From Glebionis coronaria (Eukaryota > Streptophyta > Magnoliopsida > Asterales > Asteraceae), in NCBI GenBank assembly GCA_025667525.1, contig CM046882.1:219154592-219218591 (forward strand): a DNA stretch of 64,000 bases, in the 5' to 3' direction. Shown piece after piece: positions 1-11,469 of the stretch. The first letter of the stretch is position 1. The number at the start of each line of letters is the position of its first letter. Made by a program: the position numbers and the translations under genes. The notes under the pieces were generated by a model. The model was not told the DNA's origin. It worked only from the letters and a program-made list of their open reading frames with translations, and did not search any database.

Positions 1-3
1 GCA

Positions 4-74
4 GATGGTTGCATGAGTGGTTGCTGTGTTTGTATGGTGCATAGGGTCAAGGGTTCAAACACCTGCTGCAACAC
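4..74 (+). other. tRNA-like (SINE-head-like) segment in LTR of A
   Basis: This 71-nt stretch has an A-box-like block (GGTTGCATGAGTGG) and a B-box-like block (GGGTTCAAAC) at roughly tRNA spacing, followed by T runs. It could be a tRNA-derived SINE head captured in the LTR. It does not fold into a convincing complete cloverleaf, so it is not called a tRNA gene. Confidence 0.35.
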
Positions 75-3000
75 TTTTTATTAGAATACTTTTTAATATT
101 AGGTAATCAACAACAAACAAAATAAATGTTAAAAGAAAAATAAAAGGGAAATACACCAACAGGGTCCTAGATAAGCTGATGATTCGGGGTGTTGCTGTGT
201 CTATTTCTGTTTATAGGTCAAGGTGTCTAACCTTGCTGCTGCCAATGTTTTTTTGGTATTATTTTTTTCCTTTGACAGCAATAATAAGTTCAACCTATAA
301 GAAGTTGTCTCATAGGTTGAGAAAAAAAAAGATAAGTGAAACGGAAGCACAAATAATACAACAACAGATCAACAGACTCAATCTTAACAAACAACAATGC
401 CAGCAGCCTATGCAATTTTAGCAGCCTATGGGCAGTTTTGTTGCACTGTATTTGCACTTGCTTTTGAGCATATGATTTCCAAACCTCCAACAAACCAAAA
501 ACAGATTGTTAACTATTCTTATGCTCTTTGAGCTCCAATAATCAGCACTTAAAACTTTATATTCAGTCCGCAAGGTTACTACCAAGATCTAAACAACTAA
601 TAACCAAACTAGCAACAAAGAAACTCAAACTCCATCATGCATTCAGGGAAGACAAATTGAACACTCAAAAAATGAAACAAGTAAAGAAAAATAAAGAGAA
701 CTTAAAACAAAATAAAAAAAGAGAACAGAAATTGAAACGCATACAATAAATAAGGCAAGTCTCAAAACATATGAACACACCGTGGGTAATACTAGCAAAC
801 ACACATGCACTTTGGTAATGTTCACACACATTGGAACACAAAACACTTAGCAGGCCACTATTTAAATTTTGGTTGCTGTATGGTTACACAGTGAACAAAC
901 AAACTGAAAACACAAACACCATACTCTAACACCTACACGCTATACAAACACGCCAAAAATTCTTGTGCTTGAATGTGCATAGTTATAAACAAAAACTAAC
1001 CAGCAGGCTACTTTTCACTTGTTCTTGTTGCTCGGTTATGGAACAGTGAATGACAACAAACGACACCAAACCCAAATATGCCTAGTAACCAATCTAAAAA
1101 GCCACAGGATGCTGAAACAATAAGCAGACTAGTACCGACAGTGGACGAGATACACTCCTATTTATCTGTTTACCGTTTTTGTTTAGCTTGGTTACCAAAG
1201 ACCCTAACACGACAATAAATCATAGATACAATCCAAGTGACCATGAATTAGTTACTAAAGTTTGTACAGCGGACCCAAAATGCATCAGCATGCACACTTT
1301 CTGTTTCTTTTTCTTTATGGTTGCTGTTGGTTCAAACCACAGCCCACCAATTTAAACGTAAAACTACCCAAAAATATTACCCACTAACAACTTTTTATCA
1401 AAACATGAAAAACAACATTTCACACCAAAACACCCAATCTATTTGTAGAAATCTACTTTCCTAAGCCGTTAAGGTTGTGCATAATTTAGCAATCTCTAGG
1501 TTGGTGGTTACCGCCCTAGACCTAGCTCTCCCAAACACCCCCTTACAGCCTAGTAACCTAATTTCTTACAAAGAGTTACGACTAAAAGGCCACAAACCAA
1601 CGCTATATCAACTCATCATGCATGAATACCACACAAATAACATAATTCAACCACAGATTTCATTTAAATAACAAGAACAGGAAAATCACTTAACCCTGAA
1701 ACTTTTTAAGAAAAATTAAAGAGGACGTGTACCTCCAAGTCATACATCCATGCCTTGGATACAACGATCTTATGTGATTGCACGATCACAAGCTTTCCCA
1801 AACCTAGTTGAGAATAACAAACATTAAACAGAAATAATAATCATAAACCAACTAACTTCTCTTTTTCTTTCTCAAAAACTCTTTCACACAACCTTTAAAA
1901 CCTCATTTTTCTTTTTTTGCAAGAAAATTAAATTGACAGTAAAAGTAAAGTGACAAGCAAATAAATGCTGGAAGTTAAAATTGGAACTCAAGATTTCATT
2001 CATAAAATTCGTATCAACATTACAAATTATGAACTGAAAAATTGGAACAAAATGAAACCTAAACTATACTATGCTATATATATAGAGGAGAATCATAAAA
2101 CATAGCTGGAAACATTCATCAATCATCCAATATGCCCTTGGAATATGCTAAAGAATATGCCCAAATTCAAATTTGTTCATAACACATCATGTGATTGCTA
2201 GTGTACTAGGATGCTTGATACTCGTTGGATTGTTGTGGAGAACACGGTAGAAGATCTTAGACGTTGGATGGGTCAAGATTGTTGGATTCTTGTGTATCTC
2301 GTGATCAATAGCTGACTCTTTTTGTCTTCACTCTTGACCAAAGTCTGATGTATCACATGGGATGCCTTTCTTTCATGGTTAATTAAGTTTTGCTCAACTT
2401 AATTTGAAATTTCCCTTTGACTGGTGATTATTAATTTTGGGTTTATGTTTAGGGTTAGGGGGAATTAGGAGAGGGTGATGATTATAACAGTGTACGTTTC
2501 CCTTGTGTTTACTTAATACTTTTTTACTTTGACCAATAGTAATAAACCAGCTATGGTGGGTGGTTATTTGGGGTTGGGTATTGAAATTGGTAGAATACCC
2601 TCTATATTTCTCAACAATCTTCATATAAAGTCTGTCGAAATTAATAGTCCTTTTTGTTTGAGAATATCTTTGGACTTCTTGTCAAATATGGCACAAATCT
2701 TTTTGAAACTTCTCATAAGGGCTTATATTGTAACTTTGACCATACTTCAAGGGTTCTTCATGTCATGTCTTCAAAGTTCAAGGACCAAACTTGTACAAAA
2801 ATGGTTCTTCAAGGGTCATTCTTGCCATGTTGCCAAAGATGAAGGACCAAAAGTGTATATCCTTAATTCTTGAGGGATCAAATGTGACAAATCTTCAAAC
2901 TTAAAGGGCATTTTTGCAAAATCACAACTCGGGTCCGGTTCATTGTGCGGCTTCATTTCCCGTGTCCGTTTTTCTTTGTTCCTTGTGATCTTTTTGTGTT

Positions 3001-3097
3001 TTTCTCGATATCCGTACCTAAAATACATATTGAGCAAACACAAGCATATATATGGCACTTTTTTATGATATTTTAACTATTTTAAGCCCGTTTTGGA

Positions 3098-3129
3098 TGA
3101 TGAGACCATGTATAATTGCGGTCTCATCA
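3098..3129. repeat. 10-bp inverted repeat at LTR terminus of A
   Basis: Perfect 10-bp arms TGATGAGACC (3098-3107) and GGTCTCATCA (3120-3129), separated by 12 nt, form the first 32 nt of the LTR on the element strand. This would place a potential hairpin directly at the integrase-recognised end. Confidence 0.7.
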
Positions 3130-3141
3130 CTCCCCATACTA
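3130..3141 (-). other. Polypurine tract of element A
   Basis: On the minus strand this reads TAGTATGGGGAG directly before the LTR start. It is the expected plus-strand primer of an LTR retrotransposon and fixes the element's orientation. Near copies of the motif occur further inside the element. Confidence 0.7.
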
Positions 3142-4996
3142 AACCATTGTCGTGCCCTCACGCAATGCTAGAATTAAGTATTTTACCACCTCCAAAATTC
3201 ATTTTTATACAACTTTTATTGAAACGTAAACTTACTAAACTACTACTACGTGTGTTATAGACATAATGTATGATTTTCATCGCAGAATGGGACATTTAGG
3301 TTCATAGAATAAGAAAATGTGAATGCCTCATAGAGATAAGTTCGTCATCCTCGATTTTCACTCGATTCCATGCTAAGCGTGTAACGAGATCATTGTCATT
3401 ATAAGTTAGTAATGCTAACACTACTCATATGCCCTAATCACGTACTTAGACTCCCTTAATCCTATTTGGTATCTCTTATATTTCACTTTTGTCTTGAAGG
3501 TTCACGAGGATACATTTTTTACTTATGCGATGATAGAGATTAAGGTCCAAAAATAGAGTCATAACGGTGTAACCAAGACCATTGAATTAATAACCCCCCT
3601 AATAGACAACGATGTAAAAAAATTAAGTCAACAAGAAGGATCGATAAACACGGTTTTATAACGGTTTTGAACATGAGACTTATTACCAAGACTTTTATAC
3701 GCCCCCTTACGGATGGGCCTTATTATCATAGGTTTACCTCCATCTTTTATTCAACTCCGCCATGGAGCTTTTATTATGACTTCGGTCTTGGCTTGCCTTT
3801 TATATAACCTCGCCACGAGGTGTTTATTATGGCCAAAGACATATATCCTCACGCTAAAACGAATTTTGGATCTTTAAAACCTCAAAGATTAAGGCTTAAT
3901 CACTTTTAATTTTTGCATATATTTTTCGGCCTTGTGAGCTTCAAATTTTTGTTAGATTTAGGCGAGCATTTGAAATCTTATTATTCGGTGAAGCTTTCGA
4001 TTATTCGGGTGCCAATACTTCAAAACTGTGACGCTGACGAAACCTCAATGTTTTCCCAATTTAATTACATGGAAGCTACTAGAAAAGACTAGAAACCAAC
4101 AATCAAGACTAAACCGCTAAGCCAATACTTATTAGCAAAAAATATATACAAGCGAAGGGAGAATAAGGAAACAACGAGAACACATGAGTTTTTGAAAGAA
4201 TACGAGTATTCTACGTTTAGCATAGTAACTTATAATTAACTCTATCATTTCTCGTCCTCATTTAAGAGACTTAGCCTAATATAAAGTTAAGGAATCGAAG
4301 CTAAGTGCTCAACACACACGGTCGAGTAAAAAATTACTCTTATTCTCGCCATCAGAAAATCTAAATTCGTGTCTTCAAACACTTATAAAACATGAGAAAT
4401 TTTTTAAAATTTGGCCATTTTTAGCCTTATTTTGCAACAAAACGATAAACAAAAAGATAAACTTTGAAAAGCGTGAAGGTTTGGCAAGGCAAGTATCTAT
4501 TCACCCCCCCATGCTAAAGTTAAACGTTGTCCTTAATGTTTCGAGTCTAAGGGTAGGATACCCCCATACTAGAGACAAAGTCGAATGCCTAATCTAGCAT
4601 GGAAAGGGTGGAACCATTAAATCAATAGCCGTTTATGAAGTGTGCTAAAAACCTAAGGTTAGCACAATCAAGGATATATCATATGGATATCGAGAAATTC
4701 TTCAAAGCAAACGATCGAGTGCTCACGTAAAACGAAGACGAGAGGCTTCAATCGTGAAGATAATGATCATCTAAAAACCACATATCACAAACAACCATGG
4801 AACAAAGGTTGGAAGGGCACAAATCCCCTCACATTAGCTACATAAGGTTTAAAAAATTTACAATGATAAGCATGAGATTCCCCCACGAGGCACCTTGTTT
4901 TTGATAACCGAGTCAAAAGCTCGACTCGAATCCCCATAAATGTGATCATTTAGGGAATATCTTGGTTCGGTCATTTTTGGTGGGGCTTTCATGTAA
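3142..4996 (-). other. Non-coding 3' internal region of A
   Basis: About 1.85 kb between the last ORF and the PPT. I see no RT, integrase or envelope-like reading frame. It has PPT-like minus-strand G tracts near 4503, 4561 and 4876, and a stretch at 4500-4550 that resembles the region after the last ORF of element D (a conserved 'aacatt-aggacaa' block before a G tract). This shared layout is the main link between A and D. Confidence 0.5.
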
Positions 4997-5716
4997 TCAA
5001 GGCCCAAAAGCAACCGTGAATAAAGGCAAAGCCTTTATACCGAGATCGAAGATCATATCCTCACATTTTGTTGAAAATAAAACACGTAAAGCCAGAGGAT
5101 ACGTCTTGTAAGGAAGAAAACTCCTTACGACATAGGTACACTCATCAATATCGAGGGGGTGGGTAGGGATACTTTGAAACGGAGGTAAAATTGAAAGAGA
5201 ATTGCTTAAAACAGGAGTTTCAAAATTTCCCCCCGGATCGAAGGCAAAAGCCTCACTAAAATCCTCATTCTCATGGAGAGGCGGTCCATCGGTGAACCCC
5301 TCGAGAATGGAAACATCATGAGTGGAAGAGAGAAAAGTCTCATCCGTATGAGACGTTAGGAGGGTGACTAGCAAATGCGGCTCATCGAGTTTAGGATCCT
5401 TAGAATCCTCACTCTCGATGTCCTCGAACGTCTCATCAAAGAGAGGATTTACGTCACCAAAAATGAACGCATCAAATTCGAATAAAGGGTTCAGAAAGAT
5501 TTTAAAATTGGTATTTTGAATGTCCTCGTCGATTAGTGACTTGTCATCACTAGCGGCAAAAATCATCATCATTAAAAAGAGGGTTCGAAAAAGTCGTTGA
5601 TTCTCTCCCCGAAGTTTCAATGGGAGAGACATCATCACAAGAAATTGATTCACACTCACTATCGAGATTTGCCTCGTTAGAATCTTTGTGGAAAAATTCA
5701 TCGAGAGCAAAATCAC
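4997..5716 (-). CDS. Acidic accessory ORF of element A (FDPGG-type)
   Basis: Open frame of 239 codons on the element strand, immediately downstream of the next ORF (5717-6445). It is rich in Asp/Glu and contains FDPGGNFETP at about residue 160 and MIFDLGIKALP near the C-terminus. Element D has an equivalent acidic ORF after its protease, with VFDPGI near its end, so this looks like a conserved accessory protein of these non-autonomous elements. No enzymatic motif, signal peptide or membrane segment is evident. The apparent N-terminus is doubtful: the first 40 or so residues look out of character and may reflect a frameshift. Function unknown; probably no longer expressed. Confidence 0.45.
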   Translation of the reverse strand: MILLSMNFSTKILTRQISIVSVNQFLVMMSLPLKLRGENQRLFRTLFLMMMIFAASDDKSLIDEDIQNTNFKIFLNPLFEFDAFIFGDVNPLFDETFEDIESEDSKDPKLDEPHLLVTLLTSHTDETFLSSTHDVSILEGFTDGPPLHENEDFSEAFAFDPGGNFETPVLSNSLSILPPFQSIPTHPLDIDECTYVVRSFLPYKTYPLALRVLFSTKCEDMIFDLGIKALPLFTVAFGP

Positions 5717-6445
5717 TTACCTCATCTTTGGATAAAACCGTAGGCTCACTTTGGATTGGAATAGGATCTCGACACTAGGAATAGTGCTAAGATTCGTCTC
5801 CCCCATACTTAGAGAGGCATCGGTTTCCGTAGTGGGTATAGGAGTGAAAGGCTCTTCATTTGAAGATTTTGCCTTAGTAGTTTCGACTCTTGACCTGACT
5901 TTCCCTATTGGCTTTGCGGCGTCGAAAAAAGTATCTATGTGAGCAAGTCCCTTGGCGGACTTCTCACATGATAAATCCATAATCTCACATGGTGTGGGAT
6001 TAGGAGTAAAAGGCTCGTCACTTGACGTTGTAGCCTTGATGGTTTCAAATTGGTCCTTCGGAGGGATCGAAGGCGGGTTCTCAAAAGACGTAGAAATACT
6101 AGTAACGTGTCCCTCCAGAATGAAATTTTGATACTCTTCAAAAATCGAGGGGTCAACGATTCTCCTTAAAACCTTATAAATTTCTTCTTTTTCAAAATCA
6201 CTTAACGGACTATCTTCCTCAAAATTTGGTGTAGTTTGATTTTGAAATTTTTTGACAATTTCATCTTCATTAGAAAAATTAGGTTCCAATGGTTTAACAT
6301 TCATCGTTCCAACACGTGATACGAGTTTTTCTAGTTGTTTTTTTTCGAAAACATTTTCAAAAACCTCGTTCGTTGACACCCTCTTTTCCTCATCTTTGAT
6401 GCTCTTTTCAACCTCTTCAACAATTGGGTTATTATTTCTTTCCAT
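5717..6445 (-). CDS. Charged, Ser/Pro-rich ORF of element A
   Basis: Frame of 242 codons that begins MERNNNPIVEEVEKS, two bases beyond the stop of the Cys-rich ORF upstream. The first third is charged and probably helical. It then contains two related segments with the motif EPFTPxPT (about residues 140 and 200), suggesting an internal duplication. It abuts the next ORF (4997-5716), and the two may once have been one protein. It lacks any protease DTG/DLGA motif, RT YxDD box or integrase DDE triad. I do not recognise a function; its position between a zinc-knuckle region and the FDPGG ORF suggests a retrotransposon accessory or degenerate Gag-Pol linker. Confidence 0.4.
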   Translation of the reverse strand: MERNNNPIVEEVEKSIKDEEKRVSTNEVFENVFEKKQLEKLVSRVGTMNVKPLEPNFSNEDEIVKKFQNQTTPNFEEDSPLSDFEKEEIYKVLRRIVDPSIFEEYQNFILEGHVTSISTSFENPPSIPPKDQFETIKATTSSDEPFTPNPTPCEIMDLSCEKSAKGLAHIDTFFDAAKPIGKVRSRVETTKAKSSNEEPFTPIPTTETDASLSMGETNLSTIPSVEILFQSKVSLRFYPKMR

Positions 6446-6447
6446 AA

Positions 6448-7200
6448 TTAGTTGAAAGAGCGTCTAAAGTCGTTCACAAATGCGATTAGAACTTTCGTCG
6501 ATGCGACTACAACACTCGTCGATGCGACTAGAACCGAGATCATCATCGAAAACATGTTGTGGAGATGATTGGTCAAAATCGAAATTGTAACATGGATCGG
6601 GATCATGGGAATTTTATCGAGATTGTATGGTGGGGCCTCAAAATTATCAAAACAGGAATTATCGTATGAATTGGGTTCATTATAATCCATTGGCTGGCAA
6701 GAAAAAGTATCGTGACGCCCCCCACAATTTTCGCAACACGGATTTTGAGAAAAATCTGGTTCGTCGTATGGATAACCACCCCCATTGTCGTAATTGTAAC
6801 CCATGTCGTGTGATTCGTCAAAACCGGAAAATTGATTGTCGAAATAGGTATTTTGGTTAATCGGTTGACAATCGTACCCATAGTATGGTTCATCTCCATA
6901 ATGCTCACATGACAGTGAGTATTGCGAAGATTGGTCAACGAAATTCGGATTTGGCTCGTGATTCTGACCATTTAGGTATTGAATTTGACACTCATCGTGC
7001 CACTGGGAAGGGCTTCCACAATATCAGCAATGGATAAGACGTTCTTCGTTAGAGTACAAACAATTGTTCGGATTACACGGTGGACATGCCCTAAATATTG
7101 CATAGTTGACATAATCTCCGCACCTTTCGCATACACACCATGGACAAGTCACGAAACCAAACTTTCGTCTCCCGCAACCTAGGCAATGAAAATCCAATGA
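6448..7200 (-). pseudogene. Cys-rich zinc-knuckle ORF of element A, broken
   Basis: The minus strand encodes a Cys-rich protein in one frame with a stop near 7030. The upstream part has a run of paired cysteines (HCLGC, CPWC, CERC, CPPC), suggesting one or more zinc-binding folds. The downstream part has a degenerate CEHYGDEPYYGYDC block, then an intact CENCGGRHDTFSC (near 6700), which is the CX2CX3HX4C spacing shared with the Gag knuckles of D, E and G. No capsid domain was found between the primer site and this ORF. The C-terminal 50 residues look out of frame. Probably an RNA-binding remnant of Gag joined to a lineage-specific Cys-rich domain. No clear ATG for the upstream part. Confidence 0.5.
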
Positions 7201-7917
7201 GGAATTAAAATTTAGAGGGGTTGAGTAAAAGAATTATGAAAATAGAGGGAAAAATCGAAGAATCTTTTTATGTTTTTGTTTTTTTTTATTTTTTGGAATT
7301 TTGGTGTATTACGTAGAAATTAATCTACAAAAACTATCCACTAATCAAAGGTCTCGATTAATGAAGGTAATTACGTGAAGTAAAAACCCTCGTCGACTTT
7401 GAAACGTTGGCGGAACGCCAAAACGTTTCGAGGTTCAATAATTAAAACTCACAAAAATGGATTAATAATACTTGATGTGGCAAACCCTTAATCAATCGTC
7501 ACTAAACCGATACACACAAGCAAGCGGAGAAACGATGCGGCGCGACGCACTTAAGAGCCTTTTTCTTTACGGTGTATTTTATAACACCCGCCTTATACCC
7601 ACCTTATCGTTTGTATCAATTGAGATCAAATCTTTTAAGAGTATTTATCTATTTTGCCCTTTGATTTTTTTGTTTGAATTCGATACAACAAGAGTGACCG
7701 GAACGCTCAACTACTGAGGTGCGATTTCTCACGTATTTGGATAATTATTGTGTGTTAATTGTTCTACGTAAATACAATATATTATGCACAATAAAAAAGG
7801 AAAAACGATTTTATGTTAATAGAGTTCTATTTAATAATATAGAAAAATAAAAAGAAGTATTTACGATAAGACGTAAACACTAAAACAAAAACGATAAATA
7901 AATATGGCTAAACACAC
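7201..7917 (-). other. 5' leader of element A
   Basis: About 0.7 kb between the primer-binding site and the Cys-rich ORF. It is AT-rich with stops in all frames; I see no gag capsid or other coding signal. Confidence 0.5.
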
Positions 7918-7936
7918 CTCCCCGGCAGTGGCGCTA
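7918..7936 (-). other. Primer-binding site of A (tRNA-Asp type)
   Basis: On the minus strand this reads TAGCGCCACTGCCGGGGAG, close to the complement of the 3' end of tRNA-Asp (TGGCGCCGTTGCCGGGGA) with a few mismatches. It lies 2 nt from the LTR end, which fixes the 5' LTR and the minus orientation and matches the Athila preference for tRNA-Asp. Confidence 0.8.
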
Positions 7937-9073
7937 TTTGATGTTGTGGTTTTTAGTCGTTTTACTTACCTATAGGAAAAAGTAAGCAAACGCTAAGTCG
8001 TGGTAAGTATTAATCAATACGTTTTAGGAAAAACGTAAAGACAAATAATCAAGCTCGTTCTCGAGGAGGGGTAATTGTTTAGCCAAGAAATATAGACGTA
8101 TTTAATCGAGTTATTACGCTTTTGTAAAGAAAGAAAGAAAAGAAAACGTAGACAAATTATGCTAAAAATGGTCGAAAACGCGAATACGAACGAACGTGAA
8201 AACGCGACCAAGCGAAAAATTTCACCTAAAAATTAGTTAAAAATCACTAAAAAAACTCTAAAAAGTCTAACTAAGAAAATTACGAAAACCAAAAAAATTG
8301 AAAATGTTTTAATTATTTATTATTAATTTTTAAAGTTAAATAAAATTCTTAAAAATAAAAATAACGTAAATCTAGAAAATGAAGAAAAATTAACTTAAAA
8401 TAAACTAACTAAACTTAAAAAAAAATTAAAACTATTAAAAAACAATTTGGTTAAAAAGCCTGAATGTACGAAATTTAAGCGAAACGCGTGATTGTGCCTA
8501 AAAGCCCGATAAGCGGAATACTTAACGAGAAAAGCTAAAAATTTCTGAGGACTATTTATTACTATTTTTTTTAACTTATAAAACTACATAAAAAATAAAA
8601 TTTGAAAAATATTTGACAAAAAATAAATAAATTAATAAGCTTAAAAACGTTTTCAAATATGACAAAATAGTCGCGTATTAAGAAATACTCAACCATTCGC
8701 TTTAAAAATCGACACAAAGGATAAAAACGTGACTATAAAGGCTAAGAAAGACGAAAAACTCCAATAAGCTCACAAAAAAAAACAAGACGACTCAATAAGC
8801 ACTATGACGAAATAAGTAAAAATAAATAAACGAAAGAAAAAAAATAAAACTTAAAATCCTAGTAAAACTTAAACTATAAAAGACCAAACTTAATATACTA
8901 CTAAAAAATTTAATAAAAATCATTTTAGGTTAGAAAGAATAAATGTTGCATGATCAGAATAAGCTAATATACAAATAAGCCATGGACGGCTTATATCTTG
9001 TAAATAAGACACAAAATACAAACTAAATAAAAGAAAGAGGAAAGGATTAGTTTAAAAAAAAGTCTAAGGGAGT

Positions 9074-9145
9074 AGATGGTTGCATGAGTGGTTGCTGTGT
9101 TTGAATGGTGCATAGGGTCAAGGGTTCGAACCCCTGTTGCAGCAC
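9074..9145 (+). other. tRNA-like segment, second LTR copy
   Basis: Better preserved copy of the segment at 4-74: A-box-like GGTTGCATGAGTGG and a consensus-quality B box GGGTTCGAACCCC, followed by T runs. About 90 nt downstream a second A-box-like word (TAGATCAGCTGG, near 9239) and a weak B-box-like word follow, so a decayed dimeric tRNA-derived SINE is possible. Confidence 0.4.
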
Positions 9146-9370
9146 TTTTTAACAGAATACTTTTTAATATTTGGTAATCAGCAACAAACAAAAGAAATGT
9201 TAAAAGAAAAATAAAAGGATAATGCACCAACAGGGTCCTAGATCAGCTGGTGATTCAGGGTGTTGCTGCGTCTGTTTCTGTTTACAGGTCAAGGTGTCTA
9301 ACCTTGCTACTGCCAATGTTTTTTTGGTATTATTTTTTTTCCTTTTACAGAAATAATAAGTTCAACCTAT

Positions 9371-9375
9371 AAGTA
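9371..9375. repeat. Target-site duplication of B, left copy
   Basis: AAGTA directly before the B LTR; the same five bases occur at 32832-32836 directly after the other LTR. Joining the flanks through one copy restores the sequence seen in LTR A near position 300. Confidence 0.85.
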
Positions 9376-10613
9376 TGTAACACCCCATTCTGGAAATGGA
9401 ATCTTACGCATAATCATGGCGTGTCATCAAAGCATACAACGATAAATGTCTAAGCATTATTTGACCATAAAAGGGAAATACCGGAATCAAACATCGGTAA
9501 CCCCAAAGTAGAGCTCATCACTCACAAACATAAATACTGTAAAAGGAAAGGACGAAACAATGTCCATAGCAAACTGTATTAAAGTAAAGGAAATGCATAA
9601 AGTAAAGAAAGACAGTGAAGCTTCCAATCCATATGCACGTACGTTTGAGATCTACGAGCGTCCCTGAGTACCTGCCATTTTGGGAACATGAAAAGGAAAA
9701 CGGCTGAGCAAGACGCTCAGTGCACGGATGTACAATATAGCATGAAATAGGATAAGCATATAACATATAACAGCGGAAGACTAAGTTCTGAGTAAACTGG
9801 TTAAGTATTAAGAAAACTGGTTTCATAGTTTGAAAAGCCTTATGTTTATCTTTTGAAAACTATTTTAACATAAATATACCATAGCCCATATAGGTCATGA
9901 AAAGGTCACGTGCATGAATACTTGGAGGGGTGACCTCATCATGCTGATTAGAGGGGATGCCTCTAATTAATATACTGGTTTGGGTAGGAGGGATCAACTC
10001 CTTGTGAAGGATGCAAGGCACACACCACATTCACCATGATATACTGAATAAAACATGTAACTAGGATGCACCCATACGCCCCACATGATATAATAATATG
10101 GCCAAAACTGAAAAGGGACGCCACGAGCAATCACTCCGCCGTGGGGAAGTCATAACATTGGTGCCTCCAATGTTATGGTTATGGTACCTCCATAACTAGG
10201 TGAAACAGGTCATGCTTGTATATGGCTATAGATTATGCTAATTAAACATAAGCAGTTCAAAACAATAAAACAAATACTGGGGAAAACAGTTGGCTGCATA
10301 CGGGGAAATCCTAATAAGGAAAGAATGTCCATACTGAAAGGACGGGAATCCGTACCTCAAGTCCAGTGAATGAACGGAAGAAAGACTCCTACTTCTGGAT
10401 CACTAACGCTACATGAATACACACGTGTATAAGTATCGAATCACTGATTACGTACTGGGTTTTATGTCTCATCTTAGCTTACTTGGTATGTTTTAGGTCA
10501 TGGTTTACTGTTTAAAGCCTTAAACTGTGTTTATCTTGTATTCTGATTAATCTGATTAAGTATTACTGGTATTTCATGTATTATTATACTTACTGTGTAA
10601 TAATAAGTAACTT

Positions 10614-10800
10614 TCCAAAAATAGCAGGTTTCCAAAAATAGAAAGTTTCCAAAAATAGAAAGTTTCAAAAATAGAAAGTTTTTAAAAATAAAAAGTTACC
10701 AAAAATAGAAAGTTTCCAAAAATAGAAAGTTTCCAAAAATAGAAAGTTTCCAAAAATAGAAAGTTTCCTAAAATAGAAAGTTTCCTAAAATAGAATTTAC
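10614..10800. repeat. 17-bp tandem repeat in LTR of B
   Basis: About ten consecutive imperfect copies of AGTTTCCAAAAATAGAA, followed to about 11000 by looser copies with TTTCCATATATAGAAGG. The same array is at 31020-31206 in the other LTR, with small differences in unit length. Any reading frames across it are by-products of the repeat. Confidence 0.85.
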
Positions 10801-11469
10801 TGCTTAAAATAGATTAGTTTCTAAAAATAGAAAGTTTCCAAAAATAGATCAGCTACCTTAATTAAATAAGTTTCCATATATAGAAGGTTTCCATGATTAG
10901 ATTAGCTGCCTGAAATAGATAGATTTCCATATATAGAAGGTTTCCATTAATAGATTAGTTGCCTTATTTAATTAAGTTTCTATAAATAGAAGTTTCCATA
11001 TTTAGAATTAAGCTGGTTACATAAGCTAACATATAAGTCTAAGTGTTTATAAGCTTATTTCTTAAGTCATACGATATAGTGTATAGTTTAATTATTATTT
11101 CATGTATTTTAATTAAACTATAGGTTAAGCATTTTAGTTAAAGTATAACATGTTTTAATTAAAATGGAATAAAATACTTAGGTTAAAATGTGTATTATTA
11201 TGTATTAATAACATAACCTAAGTCATGTCTAAATTAATTAATTATAGGCATGTTTTAAATAATTAATTAATTATAACTTATAACATAAAATACTTAGGTT
11301 AAATTAATATCATGCTAAATTAATAATTAAAATAACCTAAGTCATGATTTAATTAATATCTCATGTTATTAATTAATTTATATCCTAAGTTCATAATTCA
11401 TAAAAATTAACATGTAGCATAAATCATGATTTAACCAACGAACCATGAATCGGGCATGAACTCGACACC

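Larger units (their letters stand above)
1..3129 (-). repeat. 3' LTR of Athila-like element A (cut by window edge)
   Basis: Positions 1 to about 2630 repeat 9073-9375 plus 32837-35155 in the same orientation, with only scattered differences. The block ends at 3129 next to a purine-rich tract on the minus strand, as expected where the 3' LTR begins. Read on the minus strand the LTR starts TGATGAGACC, and the partner LTR ends CATCA, giving short inverted termini. The missing part (equivalent to 7939-9072) must lie left of the window, so the full LTR is about 4.2 kb. No protein was recognised; short frames here look accidental. Identification rests on repeat pairing, PPT and PBS. Confidence 0.75.
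7939..9375 (-). repeat. 5' LTR of A, segment 1 (before insertion of B)
   Basis: Begins TGATGTTG next to the primer site; on the element strand the LTR ends CATCA. From about 9073 it matches window positions 1-300. It is interrupted after the AAGTA target duplication (9371-9375) by element B. The segment 7939-9072 has no second copy in the window because the matching part of the other LTR lies off the left edge. Very AT-rich, no coding signal. Confidence 0.7.

Noticed and set aside
2529..2873. 114-codon plus-strand frame
   Set aside because: Lies in LTR A; not preserved in the second LTR copy and antisense to element direction.
9074..9145. Functional tRNA gene
   Set aside because: A and B boxes are present, but acceptor stem and anticodon arm do not pair convincingly.
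10614..10800. Regular short repeats resembling a CRISPR array
   Set aside because: Contiguous 17-bp units without spacers, in a plant LTR; simple minisatellite.
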